Origin: Cellulosilyticum ruminicola JCM 14822
GTDB lineage: Bacteria > Bacillota > Clostridia > Lachnospirales > Cellulosilyticaceae
Assembly (NCBI RefSeq): GCF_001311925.1
Contig: NZ_BBCG01000015.1
Span: forward strand, 1-64,000
Direction: 5' to 3'
DNA: 64,000 nucleotides
Shown: in pieces, positions 37,809 to 47,403 of the stretch
Layout of the letters: every line of letters begins with the position of its first letter
Position numbering within the stretch: position 1 is the first letter of the stretch
Notes under the pieces: model-generated
Databases searched by the model: none
Told to the model about the DNA's origin: nothing
The model's input: only the letters and a program-made list of their open reading frames with translations
Program-made: the position numbers and the translations under genes

Positions 37809-40424
37809 TTATTTACCGTAGTAAGCTTTTCTGTAAAGTTCAGCAAGCTCTGTTACTTTTGGTAATCTTGGGTTTGCTGTTGTACATTGATCTTCGAATG
37901 CTTTATAAGCAAGTTCTTCGATTTTTGCATTGTAAACTTTTTCATCGATTCCCATTTCTTTAATTGTAAGAGGAATATTAAGTTCTTTCATTAAGTTTCT
38001 TACAGCATTAGCAAGAGATTTAACACCTTCTTGTGGAGTAGACGCTGGAAGACCAAGTGTTCTAGCGATTTCTTGGAATTTTTGTGGTGCAATGTATTTT
38101 TCGTATTTAGGGAATACTACAAATTTACTTGGGTTAGTATCACCATTGTACTCGATTACGTGTGGTAAAAGAATAGCATTTGCACGACCGTGAACGATGT
38201 GGAATTCACCACCTAATTTGTGTGCGAGAGAGTGGTTGATACCAAGGAATGCATTTGTGAATGCCATACCAGCCATTGTAGATGCGTTGTGCATTTTTTC
38301 TCTAGCAACTGGGTCTTTTGCACCGTTTTTGTAAGAACGTGGTAAGTATTCAAATACCATTTGGATAGCTTTCATAGCAAGGGCATCTGTGTAGTCAGAA
38401 GCAAGGATTGATACGTAAGCTTCGATAGCATGTGTTAATACGTCAAGTCCTGTATCAGCTGTTGGTACAGCAGGAACGCTCATTACGAAGTCTGGATCAA
38501 TGATAGCTACGTTTGGTGTTAATTCGTAGTCAGCAAGAGGGTATTTCATGTTTTTAGATTTATCTGAGATAACTGCGAATGATGTTACTTCAGAACCTGT
38601 TCCTGATGTTGTAGGAATAGATACCATTTGAGCTTTTTGGCCAAGTTTTGGGAATTTGTATACACGTTTTCTAATATCAGCGAATTTTTGAGCCATAGCA
38701 ATGAAGTCTGCTTCTGGTTGCTCGTAGAATAACCACATACCTTTAGCTGCATCAAGAGCTGATCCACCACCAAGAGCGATAATTGCATCTGGTTGGAACG
38801 CATTCATCATTTCTGTACCACGGCGAACTGTTGTTAAGTCTGGATCTGGTTCTACATCGCTGAAGATATCAACTACTGGTTTGTTAGGGTTTTTGCTTAA
38901 TTGATATGTTAATTTATCAACATAACCTAATTTAATCATCATTGGGTCAGTTACGATTAATACTCTAGAAATGTTAGGCATTTTAGCTAAGTATTGAACT
39001 GAACCTGCTTCGAAATAAACTTTTTCTGGAATTTTGAACCATTGCATATTAACTCTACGTTTTGCCACCCTTTTTGTATTGATTAAGTTTACTGCTGTTA
39101 CGTTTTGAGATGTTGAGTTATGTCCATAAGAACCACAACCAAGTGTTAATGATGGCATATTTGTATTGTAAAGGTCACCAATAGCACCGTGTGTAGATGG
39201 AGAGTTAACTACGATACGTCCAGTTTTAAGACGATGGCTGAATTCTTTAATAACTTCATCATCAGTAGAGTGGATAGATGATGTATGACCAAGACCACCC
39301 ATTTCAACCATGATTTCAGCTTTTTTGATACCATCTTCTACATCTTTAGCTTTAACTACTGCAAGTACTGGAGAAAGTTTTTCTCTAGAAAGTGGATAGT
39401 TAGGACCTACACCTTCAATTTCGCAGCAAAGGATTTTTGTTTCTTTAGGAATTGTGATACCAGCCATAGCAGCGATTTCATATGGATATTTACCAACGAT
39501 TGCAGCGTTAACCATATTTTTTTCAAGGTTGATTACAACTGGTTCAAGTTTTTTAATTTCTTCTTTAGTAGCGAAGTAGCATCCTTGAGCTTTCATAAGA
39601 GCTACTACTTTGTCATATACTGGTGCTTCGATGATAGCAGCTTGTTCAGATGCACAAATCATACCATTATCGAATGCTTTACTTAAAATAATATCGTTTA
39701 CAGCTCTTTCAATTACAGCTGTTTTTTCAATGAATGCTGGAACGTTACCAGGTCCAACACCAAGAGCAGGTTTACCTGTAGAGTAAGCAGCTTTAACCAT
39801 TGCAGAACCGCCTGTAGCGAGTACTAATGCTACTTTTGGATGATTCATAAGTGCGTTAGTTGCTTCAATTGATGGATGTTCAATCCATTGTACACAGTTT
39901 TCTGGAGCACCAGCTTCAATAGCTGCATCTCTTACGATACGTGCTGCTTCAGCAGAACATTGTTGAGCTGATGGGTGGAAACCGAAGATGATTGGATTTC
40001 TTGTTTTAAGAGAAATGATTGCTTTGAACATTGTTGTTGATGTTGGGTTTGTTACTGGTGTAACCCCTGCTACAACGCCAACTGGTTCAGCTACCATCAT
40101 GAATGATTCTTCATCATTGTCTTCGATGATTCCAACTGTTTTATCATATTTAATACTGTGGTAAATGTACTCAGTAGAGAAGATGTTTTTTGTTACTTTA
40201 TCTTCGAAAATTCCGCGGCCTGTTTCTTCAACAGCCATTTTAGCAAGTTTCATTTGATTTGAAAGACCTGCAAGAGCCATAGCTTTTACAATTTTATCGA
40301 CTTGTTCTTGATTAAGTTTAAGCATTTCGTCTAATGCAACTGATGCTTTTTGTGCTAATTCATCAACCATTTTTACTGGATCGATAACTGGTGTTTCAAC
40401 TTTTGCTTTTTTATTTTCTGACAT
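37809..40424 (-). CDS. adhE: Bifunctional acetaldehyde-CoA/alcohol dehydrogenase AdhE
   Basis: 871 residues, full length. The N-terminal aldehyde dehydrogenase half has the catalytic Cys in [15 protein letters not shown] and the NAD loop [12 protein letters not shown]. The C-terminal Fe-dependent alcohol dehydrogenase half (from about residue 455, [14 protein letters not shown]) has [19 protein letters not shown] and the metal site [30 protein letters not shown]. It converts acetyl-CoA to ethanol and regenerates NAD+ in fermentation; AdhE forms spirosomes. AGGAGG precedes the ATG. A Rex-like site lies about 95 bases upstream. Confidence 0.97.
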   Translation of the reverse strand: MSENKKAKVETPVIDPVKMVDELAQKASVALDEMLKLNQEQVDKIVKAMALAGLSNQMKLAKMAVEETGRGIFEDKVTKNIFSTEYIYHSIKYDKTVGIIEDNDEESFMMVAEPVGVVAGVTPVTNPTSTTMFKAIISLKTRNPIIFGFHPSAQQCSAEAARIVRDAAIEAGAPENCVQWIEHPSIEATNALMNHPKVALVLATGGSAMVKAAYSTGKPALGVGPGNVPAFIEKTAVIERAVNDIILSKAFDNGMICASEQAAIIEAPVYDKVVALMKAQGCYFATKEEIKKLEPVVINLEKNMVNAAIVGKYPYEIAAMAGITIPKETKILCCEIEGVGPNYPLSREKLSPVLAVVKAKDVEDGIKKAEIMVEMGGLGHTSSIHSTDDEVIKEFSHRLKTGRIVVNSPSTHGAIGDLYNTNMPSLTLGCGSYGHNSTSQNVTAVNLINTKRVAKRRVNMQWFKIPEKVYFEAGSVQYLAKMPNISRVLIVTDPMMIKLGYVDKLTYQLSKNPNKPVVDIFSDVEPDPDLTTVRRGTEMMNAFQPDAIIALGGGSALDAAKGMWLFYEQPEADFIAMAQKFADIRKRVYKFPKLGQKAQMVSIPTTSGTGSEVTSFAVISDKSKNMKYPLADYELTPNVAIIDPDFVMSVPAVPTADTGLDVLTHAIEAYVSILASDYTDALAMKAIQMVFEYLPRSYKNGAKDPVAREKMHNASTMAGMAFTNAFLGINHSLAHKLGGEFHIVHGRANAILLPHVIEYNGDTNPSKFVVFPKYEKYIAPQKFQEIARTLGLPASTPQEGVKSLANAVRNLMKELNIPLTIKEMGIDEKVYNAKIEELAYKAFEDQCTTANPRLPKVTELAELYRKAYYGK

Positions 40425-40517
40425 ATTTGTAACCTCCTAGTGTTAACCTGTTGTTAATGTCTCATGGGACATTAAATGATATATATGATAAATTTTGTGA
40501 TGCCTATTTAAAATATA

Positions 40518-40535
40518 ATGTTATTTTTTTAACAA
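40518..40535. promoter_or_regulatory. Rex-like operator upstream of adhE
   Basis: ATGTTATTTTTTTAACAA fits the clostridial Rex box TTGTTAAnnnnTTAACAA with one half exact and two mismatches in the other. Rex senses NADH/NAD+ and often controls adhE. The rest of the roughly 500-base upstream region is A+T-rich, with one weaker similar site (40732-40749). Confidence 0.4.
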
Positions 40536-40826
40536 AATATTTCATAAAAAAATGTAGTTAGTTATTTGAAAACTTTAAAGTTGACTACAAAATGATGATA
40601 ACACACCTCCTATATGCTTGTCAATAATTTAACACACTAAAAAATAACTTTTTTTACTTGACATAGAGAAGGTAATTGTAAAGAAAATTACATAAATTTG
40701 GATAAAAATTGAAAATATATAGTCTGAGCAATTGTTAAAAACATAACGTTATAGAATGGGAAGAATTCTAATTATTCTTCAATATGTAATAAAACTATAA
40801 ATATCAAGGAGCTGATAGATTGCATA

Positions 40827-40870
40827 AAAAGAACCTAGGTTTCAGGGGGAGAAACCTAGGTTGAGGGGGG
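40827..40870 (-). terminator. Terminator of the sortase gene
   Basis: AACCTAGGTTTC pairs with GAAACCTAGGTT. On the minus strand it is followed by CTTTTT, 55 bases after the sortase stop. Confidence 0.7.
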
Positions 40871-40925
40871 ATTTAGCGATGTACCTCACACTTGGTACGT
40901 TAGTATTATGGTCAGTTAAGAAAAA

Positions 40926-41735
40926 TTATATACATTCATTAAAAAAATTATTTAATTTTTTTGCTTGTACAACGGTACGTGCATTATCTAATTCATAACT
41001 ACATGTAACAAGTGAAATAATCTGATCATCTTCATTAAAAGAAATATCTTTTTTAAAGAGAGAACGAGAGTGACAATTAGAAATATAATCTAAAAAGTCT
41101 GCATTATCCTTATAATAAACACCTATGGTTTCTGTGTCTGCATTTACAATATACACACTAAATACTTCATATGTAAATGTTTCAGAAAGAGTGCTTACAA
41201 AGATATAAGGATGTGTATCAAAGAAATCTTGTTTTTTGTAATTAACTAAGGCATGGAACATGGAACCATTATTCATATTATGTCCATAGATGAGCGTATT
41301 TTGATCGCTTAAATCTTTATTATTACGATGATCAATATAAATGCTGCCATAAATCGAATCATCATCTTTACTGTTGTGAGTAAGATAATATTGATTGTCA
41401 CTATGTTGAACTAGTGGATAGTCAATAGGTGTGCCATCGATTGTAATCCATCCAATTACTTCTTTATTAAGTTCTAATAGGGGTAAGAATTTATCTTGAA
41501 TAGTAGGCGTTGGGTATTCTTTGGAAATATCAGGAATATCATTAGAGAAATCTATAGTATTAGAAGAAGATGAGTTAGGTATATTATTTAGGTTTACACA
41601 AAGTTGTTCTTGGCTTTTATAAAGAAGAAAGTTTTTAAGAGATGGTGCCAAGTAAAAAAGGATTATACAGAAGCCACATATAATAAGAAGAAATGCAATA
41701 AAATAAGATGATTTTAAATGGTTAGACGATTTCAT
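40926..41735 (-). CDS. srtB: Class B sortase
   Basis: 269 residues. An N-terminal membrane anchor (about 10-33) precedes the sortase B domain: VIGWITIDGTPIDYPLVQ, NTLIYGHNMNNGSMFHAL with the His, the catalytic Cys in SLVTCSYE and the Arg in DNARTVVQAKK. Sortases cleave sorting signals and attach proteins to the wall. No substrate with a clear sorting signal lies next to it. The ATG is directly followed by charged residues and the anchor, as expected. Confidence 0.92.
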   Translation of the reverse strand: MKSSNHLKSSYFIAFLLIICGFCIILFYLAPSLKNFLLYKSQEQLCVNLNNIPNSSSSNTIDFSNDIPDISKEYPTPTIQDKFLPLLELNKEVIGWITIDGTPIDYPLVQHSDNQYYLTHNSKDDDSIYGSIYIDHRNNKDLSDQNTLIYGHNMNNGSMFHALVNYKKQDFFDTHPYIFVSTLSETFTYEVFSVYIVNADTETIGVYYKDNADFLDYISNCHSRSLFKKDISFNEDDQIISLVTCSYELDNARTVVQAKKLNNFFNECI

Positions 41736-41954
41736 AATAACCTCATTTCTTTATTGATAAATTAACAATAATTAGTTTTAGACGATTTGAAAAATATTTA
41801 ATAGTATTTTATATTGTTTGATAGAGTAGGTCAATTAAAGAGAAATGTTTAAATAAAAATTTATTTAGAAAATACAGATGAATTTTAAAACGTGTACTAT
41901 GTATATAGGTAGAGTGATATAATAGAACTATATTTAAGAGAATGGAGGAAAGCG

Positions 41955-42350
41955 ATGTATTGTATAAATTGTGGCAATCAAATAAGTGATGATAGTAATT
42001 TTTGTCCTGAATGTGGTGCACAGCAAAATGTGGGTACAAATAATACACAGGAAGGACAATATTATTACAAACAAGATTATCAAAATGGTAATTTTACAAA
42101 TAATAATTATGGATATAATAACTATAACATGCCAAAGCAAAAATCTAGATTAGTAGCAGGATTACTTCAGATTTTCTTAGGATGTTGTGGCGCTGGAAGA
42201 TTTTATTTGGGGTATACAGGTATGGGACTAGGACAACTTTTTTCTAACTTCTTATGTGGTGCTGGCTATATATGGGCATTTATTGATGGTATTCTCATCT
42301 TATGCGGCCGCGTCCAAACAGATGCTAGAGGAATCCCATTAAGGGATTAA
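41955..42350 (+). CDS. TM2-domain protein with N-terminal zinc ribbon
   Basis: 131 residues. The zinc ribbon is CINCGNQISDDSNFCPECG (residues 3-21). An Asn/Tyr/Gln-rich linker (22-60) follows, then a TM2 domain with two membrane helices (LLQIFLGCCGAGRFYLGYTG and GYIWAFIDGILILCG). TM2 proteins are common in Firmicutes; their role is unknown. It is a single gene with GGAGG before the ATG. Confidence 0.88.
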   Translation: MYCINCGNQISDDSNFCPECGAQQNVGTNNTQEGQYYYKQDYQNGNFTNNNYGYNNYNMPKQKSRLVAGLLQIFLGCCGAGRFYLGYTGMGLGQLFSNFLCGAGYIWAFIDGILILCGRVQTDARGIPLRD

Positions 42351-42569
42351 ATGTAAAAGGCTTAGTTGGTGAAGTAGTTGACAGTCGAGTAAGGTCCAAG
42401 GGGGCTAACTATACCTTCTATAATTTGTGATACTCTAAGTTCGATAAGCAAAGAAATGGTATGAACTTTAAGCTAGTCTACTACATACAACAAGCCGATT
42501 ACTGAGGGGCGTATAATTGAGAGGATAAAAGATACTGTAATCGAAATGATTGTGATATTATGAGATGAA

Positions 42570-42620
42570 AAAAAGATTGAATGCGTTTACTTGTGGGGAG
42601 TAATGCATTCAATCTTTTTA
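42570..42620. terminator. Terminator after the carboxypeptidase gene
   Basis: AAAAAGATTGAATGC pairs with GCATTCAATCTTTTT. It sits at the 3' end of the minus-strand carboxypeptidase and can act in both directions. Positions 42,351-42,569 show nothing recognisable. Confidence 0.7.
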
Positions 42621-43976
42621 TTTTGGAGTATAAGAGTAACTATCGTAACGGTTTAAAAGCTCTGAAAATCTGTAGGCTGTGTAGATCCCTTGTTGGAGGG
42701 TAAGGGGACTATTTGGATAGAAGTTTTGGGCGTCATCTACCATCATGAGACCTGATTGAACCATGAAATGAATGGCATCATCATAAGCTGCTTTGACTTC
42801 CGTTAAATCAGTGACATTTGGGATGACTGGTAAATAGTCTGTACTAAACCCTAATGATTGTAAGAAATCGTAGTTAAGTTTGGCTGCATTTTTTCTTGAA
42901 AGATGTTGGCTTTCATTATAAATAGAACGGCCAGAATAAAGAATTTGACCAGCTACTGTTTCTTGATATTTTTCTGGAAGAGCTTTTTGTAAGATTAAGA
43001 GAAATTCTCTTTGTGAAATCGGTGCCATATAGTTTTGAACTGAATTGTTAATCCAGCCACGTTCTAAGGCAGCATTTACATAAGGTTCTGCCCATTCAGA
43101 ATAACTGGTGTTTTTAATTTGTAGTTCGCCTGTATCTGTTTGGATAAGACTGAAGTTCTTTGCACCATAATCTAGAAGTTTGTTCATATCAATAAATTGA
43201 TTTGGGGCATCTGTACGCATAGTTACTGCAATAAGGTCAATATTATCATAGTGTGCTTTTGTAACGAGTGTACGTTTGGCTGGTGTATGATAACCTGTTT
43301 TACAGCTTGTTACAGCAGAATTATAATAGTTGCTATTTGGATTAAGTAGGGCAGAAGTATGGGTAAGTGGAATACGATTGCCATTACTTTGATCTGTAAA
43401 TGTATAGTTAAGTGTACTAGCGATTTTGGTTAAAGTTTGATTAGCGAAGGCTCCACGTGCAATAAGGCCTAAGTCGTAAGGTGTGGTATAGTGGTCTTCA
43501 TCATGATAACCATGAGGATTAATAAAGTGAGAAGCAGTGGCACCTAAAGCACAGGCCTTCTCATTCATCTTTTGTGCAAAAGCCGAAATGCTACCAGCAT
43601 CTTTAACGGCCATATCATAAGCTACGAAATTATCAGAAGCCATCATTATGGCATGGACACCATCATAAGCAGAATAAGAACTGCCTACATTTAAACCTAT
43701 TTGACTACTATCAGAAGGCACATTAGCCAGTGAATCTGCGGTTTTAGTAATTAATAAGTTTTTATCTAAATCTTCAACTAGAAGTAGTGAAGTTAAAATT
43801 TTAGTTGTACTTGCAGGGTAAAAAGTCTCGTTTGCATTTTTAGCAAATAAAACAGTTTTAGTTGTAGGTTCAATTAAAACTGCACCATCTGAGCTGAGTT
43901 CAGGAAGTGGTGTAGCCCATAGAGAATTACAAATAAATGAAAGTCCTAAAAGGAAGTAAATAAATTTACGATACAT
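42618..43976 (-). CDS. D-alanyl-D-alanine carboxypeptidase (S11 family) with SLH-like tail
   Basis: About 452 residues. A signal peptide (FLLGLSFICNSLWA) precedes the penicillin-binding domain with all three motifs: STTK (about 56-59, PASTTKILT), SDN in MMASDNFVAYDMA and KTG in SCKTGYHTPAKRTL. The last 150 residues (YVNAALERGWINNSVQNYMA; GLMMVDDAQNFYPNSPL) resemble S-layer homology modules and may hold it to the wall. It trims peptidoglycan stem peptides. The ATG at 43976 has AAAGGAAC upstream. Confidence 0.92.
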   Translation of the reverse strand: MYRKFIYFLLGLSFICNSLWATPLPELSSDGAVLIEPTTKTVLFAKNANETFYPASTTKILTSLLLVEDLDKNLLITKTADSLANVPSDSSQIGLNVGSSYSAYDGVHAIMMASDNFVAYDMAVKDAGSISAFAQKMNEKACALGATASHFINPHGYHDEDHYTTPYDLGLIARGAFANQTLTKIASTLNYTFTDQSNGNRIPLTHTSALLNPNSNYYNSAVTSCKTGYHTPAKRTLVTKAHYDNIDLIAVTMRTDAPNQFIDMNKLLDYGAKNFSLIQTDTGELQIKNTSYSEWAEPYVNAALERGWINNSVQNYMAPISQREFLLILQKALPEKYQETVAGQILYSGRSIYNESQHLSRKNAAKLNYDFLQSLGFSTDYLPVIPNVTDLTEVKAAYDDAIHFMVQSGLMMVDDAQNFYPNSPLTLQQGIYTAYRFSELLNRYDSYSYTPK

Positions 43977-44189
43977 CAAAAGTTCCTTTCTGTAATTAAT
44001 TAGGAATACTTATCCTTAGAACCTAATTATAGCACTAAAGACTATAAGGAACAAATAATAGTGGTCAACAAATTTATATACATATAGTTCTATATTAATA
44101 AAAAAATTTATAAAAATGTATATTAACATCAAAATAGACCATACTTTAGAAGAATATAAGTTGAAAAGTTGAAAGGAGATTTATAAATA

Positions 44190-44834
44190 ATGATGTATCA
44201 ATCCTTAGAAAAATTTTCACTCAGAAAGATTAATTATGTAAAAACAAGAACTACTATTTTGAAAACTACAGTTAACCTATTGAAGCAGGAAGAATTTGCC
44301 GATATTACTGTAGATGAAATTTGTCAAAAAGCACAAATCTCACGTGGTACATTTTTCAATTATTTTCCTACTAAAGAACATATCTTTCATTACTATTTAA
44401 GAATTTTCACTATTCGTATTGCTCTTAGAATGAAAGAGTGGCCTGAGGGAATCAGTTTTCATGAACAAGTTGCTAAAATCTATGAATGGTTTAAACAGGA
44501 TAAACAATATGTGAAGTTCTTAAATAACTATATTAATTTTGTACTTAATGTAGGAGAAGAGGCAAATGAAATGAAGCTAATTGATGCCGAGTTTGTTTAT
44601 TTCTTTAATAGCATAACAGAAGATGAGTATGCTTATTATAATGAGCTGACTTTAGGTAAGTTATTTGAAGATATGTGTGAAAAAGCAAAAGATAAAGAAG
44701 AGATAATATTGAGTGATAATTCAAAAGAACTTAGTAGTATCTTAATTGGCACACTAGCAGGAAGTTACCTTAGTGATGTAGTTAACTCTGAAAAGAGTCA
44801 TTTGGATATATTTGAAAAAATATGGTATAAATAA
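44190..44834 (+). CDS. TetR-family transcriptional regulator
   Basis: 214 residues. The N-terminal helix-turn-helix is FADITVDEICQKAQISRGTF followed by FNYFPTKEHIF, the TetR signature; the C-terminal ligand domain is not recognisable. AAAGGAG precedes the ATG; a second ATG three bases later is equally possible. No target gene is evident, as the next coding region is more than 700 bases away. Confidence 0.9.
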   Translation: MMYQSLEKFSLRKINYVKTRTTILKTTVNLLKQEEFADITVDEICQKAQISRGTFFNYFPTKEHIFHYYLRIFTIRIALRMKEWPEGISFHEQVAKIYEWFKQDKQYVKFLNNYINFVLNVGEEANEMKLIDAEFVYFFNSITEDEYAYYNELTLGKLFEDMCEKAKDKEEIILSDNSKELSSILIGTLAGSYLSDVVNSEKSHLDIFEKIWYK

Positions 44835-44952
44835 AAGGTAAGATGCAAATAATAAATATCGTGTATTTTGAAAAATGAAAAAATTGTAAAAGTGTTTTAA
44901 ATAAGAAAAGTTATAGTATATAATAAAGACAAGTTCGAGGAAGCTAATTAAA

Positions 44953-45032
44953 TAATTTGGCAAAATTAGAGAAATCTAATGACGCAAAGCTATAGGGATT
45001 AAGGTGAAAACTATGTCAGCCAGCTGCTCAAT
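44953..45032 (+). promoter_or_regulatory. c-di-GMP-I riboswitch (GEMM)
   Basis: The sequence TTTGGCAAA, a hairpin ATTAGAgaaaTCTAAT, GACGCAAAGC, TATAGGG, AAGGTGAAAACTATG and TCAGCCAGCTGC matches the conserved order of the c-di-GMP class I aptamer, including the GACGCAAAGC joint that binds the ligand and its tetraloop receptor. A promoter-like TATAAT lies just upstream (about 44920). A terminator follows 85 bases later. The 710-base region to the next gene has no other recognisable gene. Confidence 0.88.
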
Positions 45033-45116
45033 ATATGTATCGTAGATATATATTGGTTACAACTTTTAAAAGGTTGTTTGTATTTGTATGCAATAACTAT
45101 CAAGATGTTGATTGAC

Positions 45117-45153
45117 ATAGCTACTCTATTCGTATAGAGTGGCTATTTTTATT
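45117..45153 (+). terminator. Terminator of the c-di-GMP riboswitch
   Basis: ATAGCTACTCTAT pairs with ATAGAGTGGCTAT around a 4-nt loop, followed by TTTTATT. It is the likely expression platform. Confidence 0.75.
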
Positions 45154-45395
45154 ATAAGAAATTAGTTTGTTAAAGATAAATAAATTAGATAGAGAAAATA
45201 TGTAAGGTTTGCTAAATAAGAGAAATATAATCCCTAAATTATAAGTTTAGAGTATTTAAATCTGCATTAAAAATACTGTAAGAACACAAAATCCTCTTAT
45301 TAACTTCAAGCGCAAGAGTTTAGGAAAAGTTTGACAGGGAATCAGACTTTAAAACAAAAATAAATGCCTCAATATCTATTAAATATGAACGTGAA

Positions 45396-45430
45396 AAAAG
45401 GTGCTTCAGGGGTGGGGCACCTTTTTAGTG
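45396..45430 (+). terminator. Second terminator between riboswitch and beta-amylase
   Basis: AAAAAGGTGCttcaggggtggGGCACCTTTTT is a perfect short stem with a T-run. The 240 bases between the two terminators hold no convincing gene. Confidence 0.7.
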
Positions 45431-45559
45431 CGTAAAAATATAAAAGGCACAATATATATTGTAAAGTATGGAAAAAATTATACTATAAATAAAACAAGTT
45501 GAATAAAGTATAGTAGCTGTTTAATAGAAATTAGTATTTTAAATTGAGGGGGAGATTTA

Positions 45560-47284
45560 ATGGTACTAAAAATTTTTAAGAGTATGGGATGCAAAGTTAT
45601 TAGTTTGGCAATAGCAGTAGGTATGTTAATGCCAGTAACAACATTTGCAGAAACGACTCATTTTACAGCTAATGCCATGGCACCACTTAAGGTAATCAAT
45701 TGGAACGAGTTTAACAATCAGTTAAGAAAAGCAAAAGAGATAGGAATCGATGCGATTAGTGTGGATGTTTGGTGGGGAGATGTAGAGGGCGTAGCAGATA
45801 ATCAATTTGATTTTAGCTATTATGATAGAGTCTTTGCAGCAATTAAAGCAGCGGACCTAGACATTGTACCAATTATGTCATTTCATCAGTGTGGTGGGAA
45901 TGTGGGAGATAATTATACTGCGTACTTGCCTAGGTGGATATGGACTAAATATGAAAATACATCTATTGAAGGTCAGTATCTTAATCGCTATAACTTAAAG
46001 TATCAAAGTTCTCAAGGTAACTTTTGTAATGAATATATTTCTTTATGGGCTGATGAAGCTATTAAGAATGAGTATATTGATTTTATGAATGCGTTTGAAG
46101 ATCATTTTGGTGCTACGTATAAAAATGATATTCAAGAGCTTAATATTAGTGGTGGCCCTGCTGGAGAATTAAGATATCCTTCTTATAACAATCATGATAC
46201 AAATACGGGTTATCCTAATAAGGGTGCTATGCAATGTTATTCCAATTTAGCAAAGGCAGATTTTAGAGTAGCAATGCTTACTAAATATGGTAGTTTACAA
46301 AGCATTAATAATGCTTGGGGCTGCAATTTAAGTAGTCTTAACCAAGTGACACCACCTATGGATGGTGATAATTTCTTTTATAGTAATGGTGCACATAATT
46401 ATTATGAAAGCCAATATGGTAAGGATCTTTTGGAATGGTACAATGGTTCATTGGTAGAGCATGGTAGACGCATGCTAACTTATGGGCAGGAAGCATTTGA
46501 TGAGGATTTTGATAATATTAAATTAGGTATTAAGATTCCAGGGGTTCATTGGCAAATGGAGTCAACTAATACACCACGTGCGGCAGAGGTTTGTGCAGGG
46601 GTTATCGATAGTGATTTTAGCCAAGATAATGGATATGGTTATAATCCAATTTTAGAAATGATAGAGAGCTTCAATGATGAGGTGAATTTACATTTTACAT
46701 GTCTTGAGATGAATGATCATGATGGCAATAATACTTCTGCACCTAAAACATTAGTAGGTTATGTAGGTGATAGTGCAGCTAGATTAGGTATAGAGATTAA
46801 AGGAGAAAATGCATTATCTGGTGGAGATGACTATCAATATTATTGGAATAATATTTCTGATGCCATCAATTATCATGGATATAATGGGATTACTATTTTA
46901 AGAGTTGGTGACGTAGTAGAAGGTCAATCTTATAATTATTATAGAGACTTTATTGCAAGATACGAAAAAGAGGACAATAATCAGATAAATGTTAGCGTGA
47001 AATTTAGAGTTAATCAAGCAGAAACTTATTGGGGACAAAATGTGTATGTGGTAGGAAATATCAAAGAACTAGGTAAATGGAATACAGATCAAGCGGTGAA
47101 ATTAGGGCCAACGAATTATCCAACTTGGGAAGGTATAGTGACTGGAATTCCAGCAAATTCTAGTTTTGAATTTAAGTTTATTAAGAAAGATGGGTATGGT
47201 GTTGTGATTTGGGAAAGTGGTAATAATCATGTGTATTATACCAATGATCATGATGGTAATTATATAAGTAATTGGTTAAATTAA
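45560..47284 (+). CDS. Secreted beta-amylase (GH14) with C-terminal CBM20
   Basis: 574 residues. A signal peptide (AIAVGMLMPVTTFA) precedes the GH14 barrel with IDAISVDVWWGDVEG, the acid Glu203 in ISGGPAGELRYPSYN, KIPGVHW and the base Glu383 in FTCLEMNDHDG. Residues about 475-574 form a starch-binding CBM20 (VSVKFRVNQAETYWGQNVYV, ELGKWNTDQAVKL). It releases maltose from starch outside the cell. The GAGGGGGAG ribosome site is strong. It is the first gene after the c-di-GMP riboswitch, but two terminators intervene. Confidence 0.95.
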   Translation: MVLKIFKSMGCKVISLAIAVGMLMPVTTFAETTHFTANAMAPLKVINWNEFNNQLRKAKEIGIDAISVDVWWGDVEGVADNQFDFSYYDRVFAAIKAADLDIVPIMSFHQCGGNVGDNYTAYLPRWIWTKYENTSIEGQYLNRYNLKYQSSQGNFCNEYISLWADEAIKNEYIDFMNAFEDHFGATYKNDIQELNISGGPAGELRYPSYNNHDTNTGYPNKGAMQCYSNLAKADFRVAMLTKYGSLQSINNAWGCNLSSLNQVTPPMDGDNFFYSNGAHNYYESQYGKDLLEWYNGSLVEHGRRMLTYGQEAFDEDFDNIKLGIKIPGVHWQMESTNTPRAAEVCAGVIDSDFSQDNGYGYNPILEMIESFNDEVNLHFTCLEMNDHDGNNTSAPKTLVGYVGDSAARLGIEIKGENALSGGDDYQYYWNNISDAINYHGYNGITILRVGDVVEGQSYNYYRDFIARYEKEDNNQINVSVKFRVNQAETYWGQNVYVVGNIKELGKWNTDQAVKLGPTNYPTWEGIVTGIPANSSFEFKFIKKDGYGVVIWESGNNHVYYTNDHDGNYISNWLN

Positions 47285-47403
47285 TGAGATTTAAAGCAAT
47301 TTAAACCTTCTTAGAATTTATATGACAAAATTTAATAGTAGATTAATACAAATAAGTTATGTTAATATAGAAATCGACTATACATTATTTAGGAAGGTGT
47401 CAT

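Noticed and set aside
39285-39686. 133-codon plus-strand frame
   Set aside because: It is antisense to adhE and has a Phe/Tyr/Asn-rich composition typical of a shadow frame.
40732-40749. Second Rex box before adhE
   Set aside because: Only the left half fits; the right half has three mismatches.
42355-42430. Short in-frame peptide after the TM2 gene
   Set aside because: About 24 codons without start or ribosome site and with no similarity I can name; probably chance.
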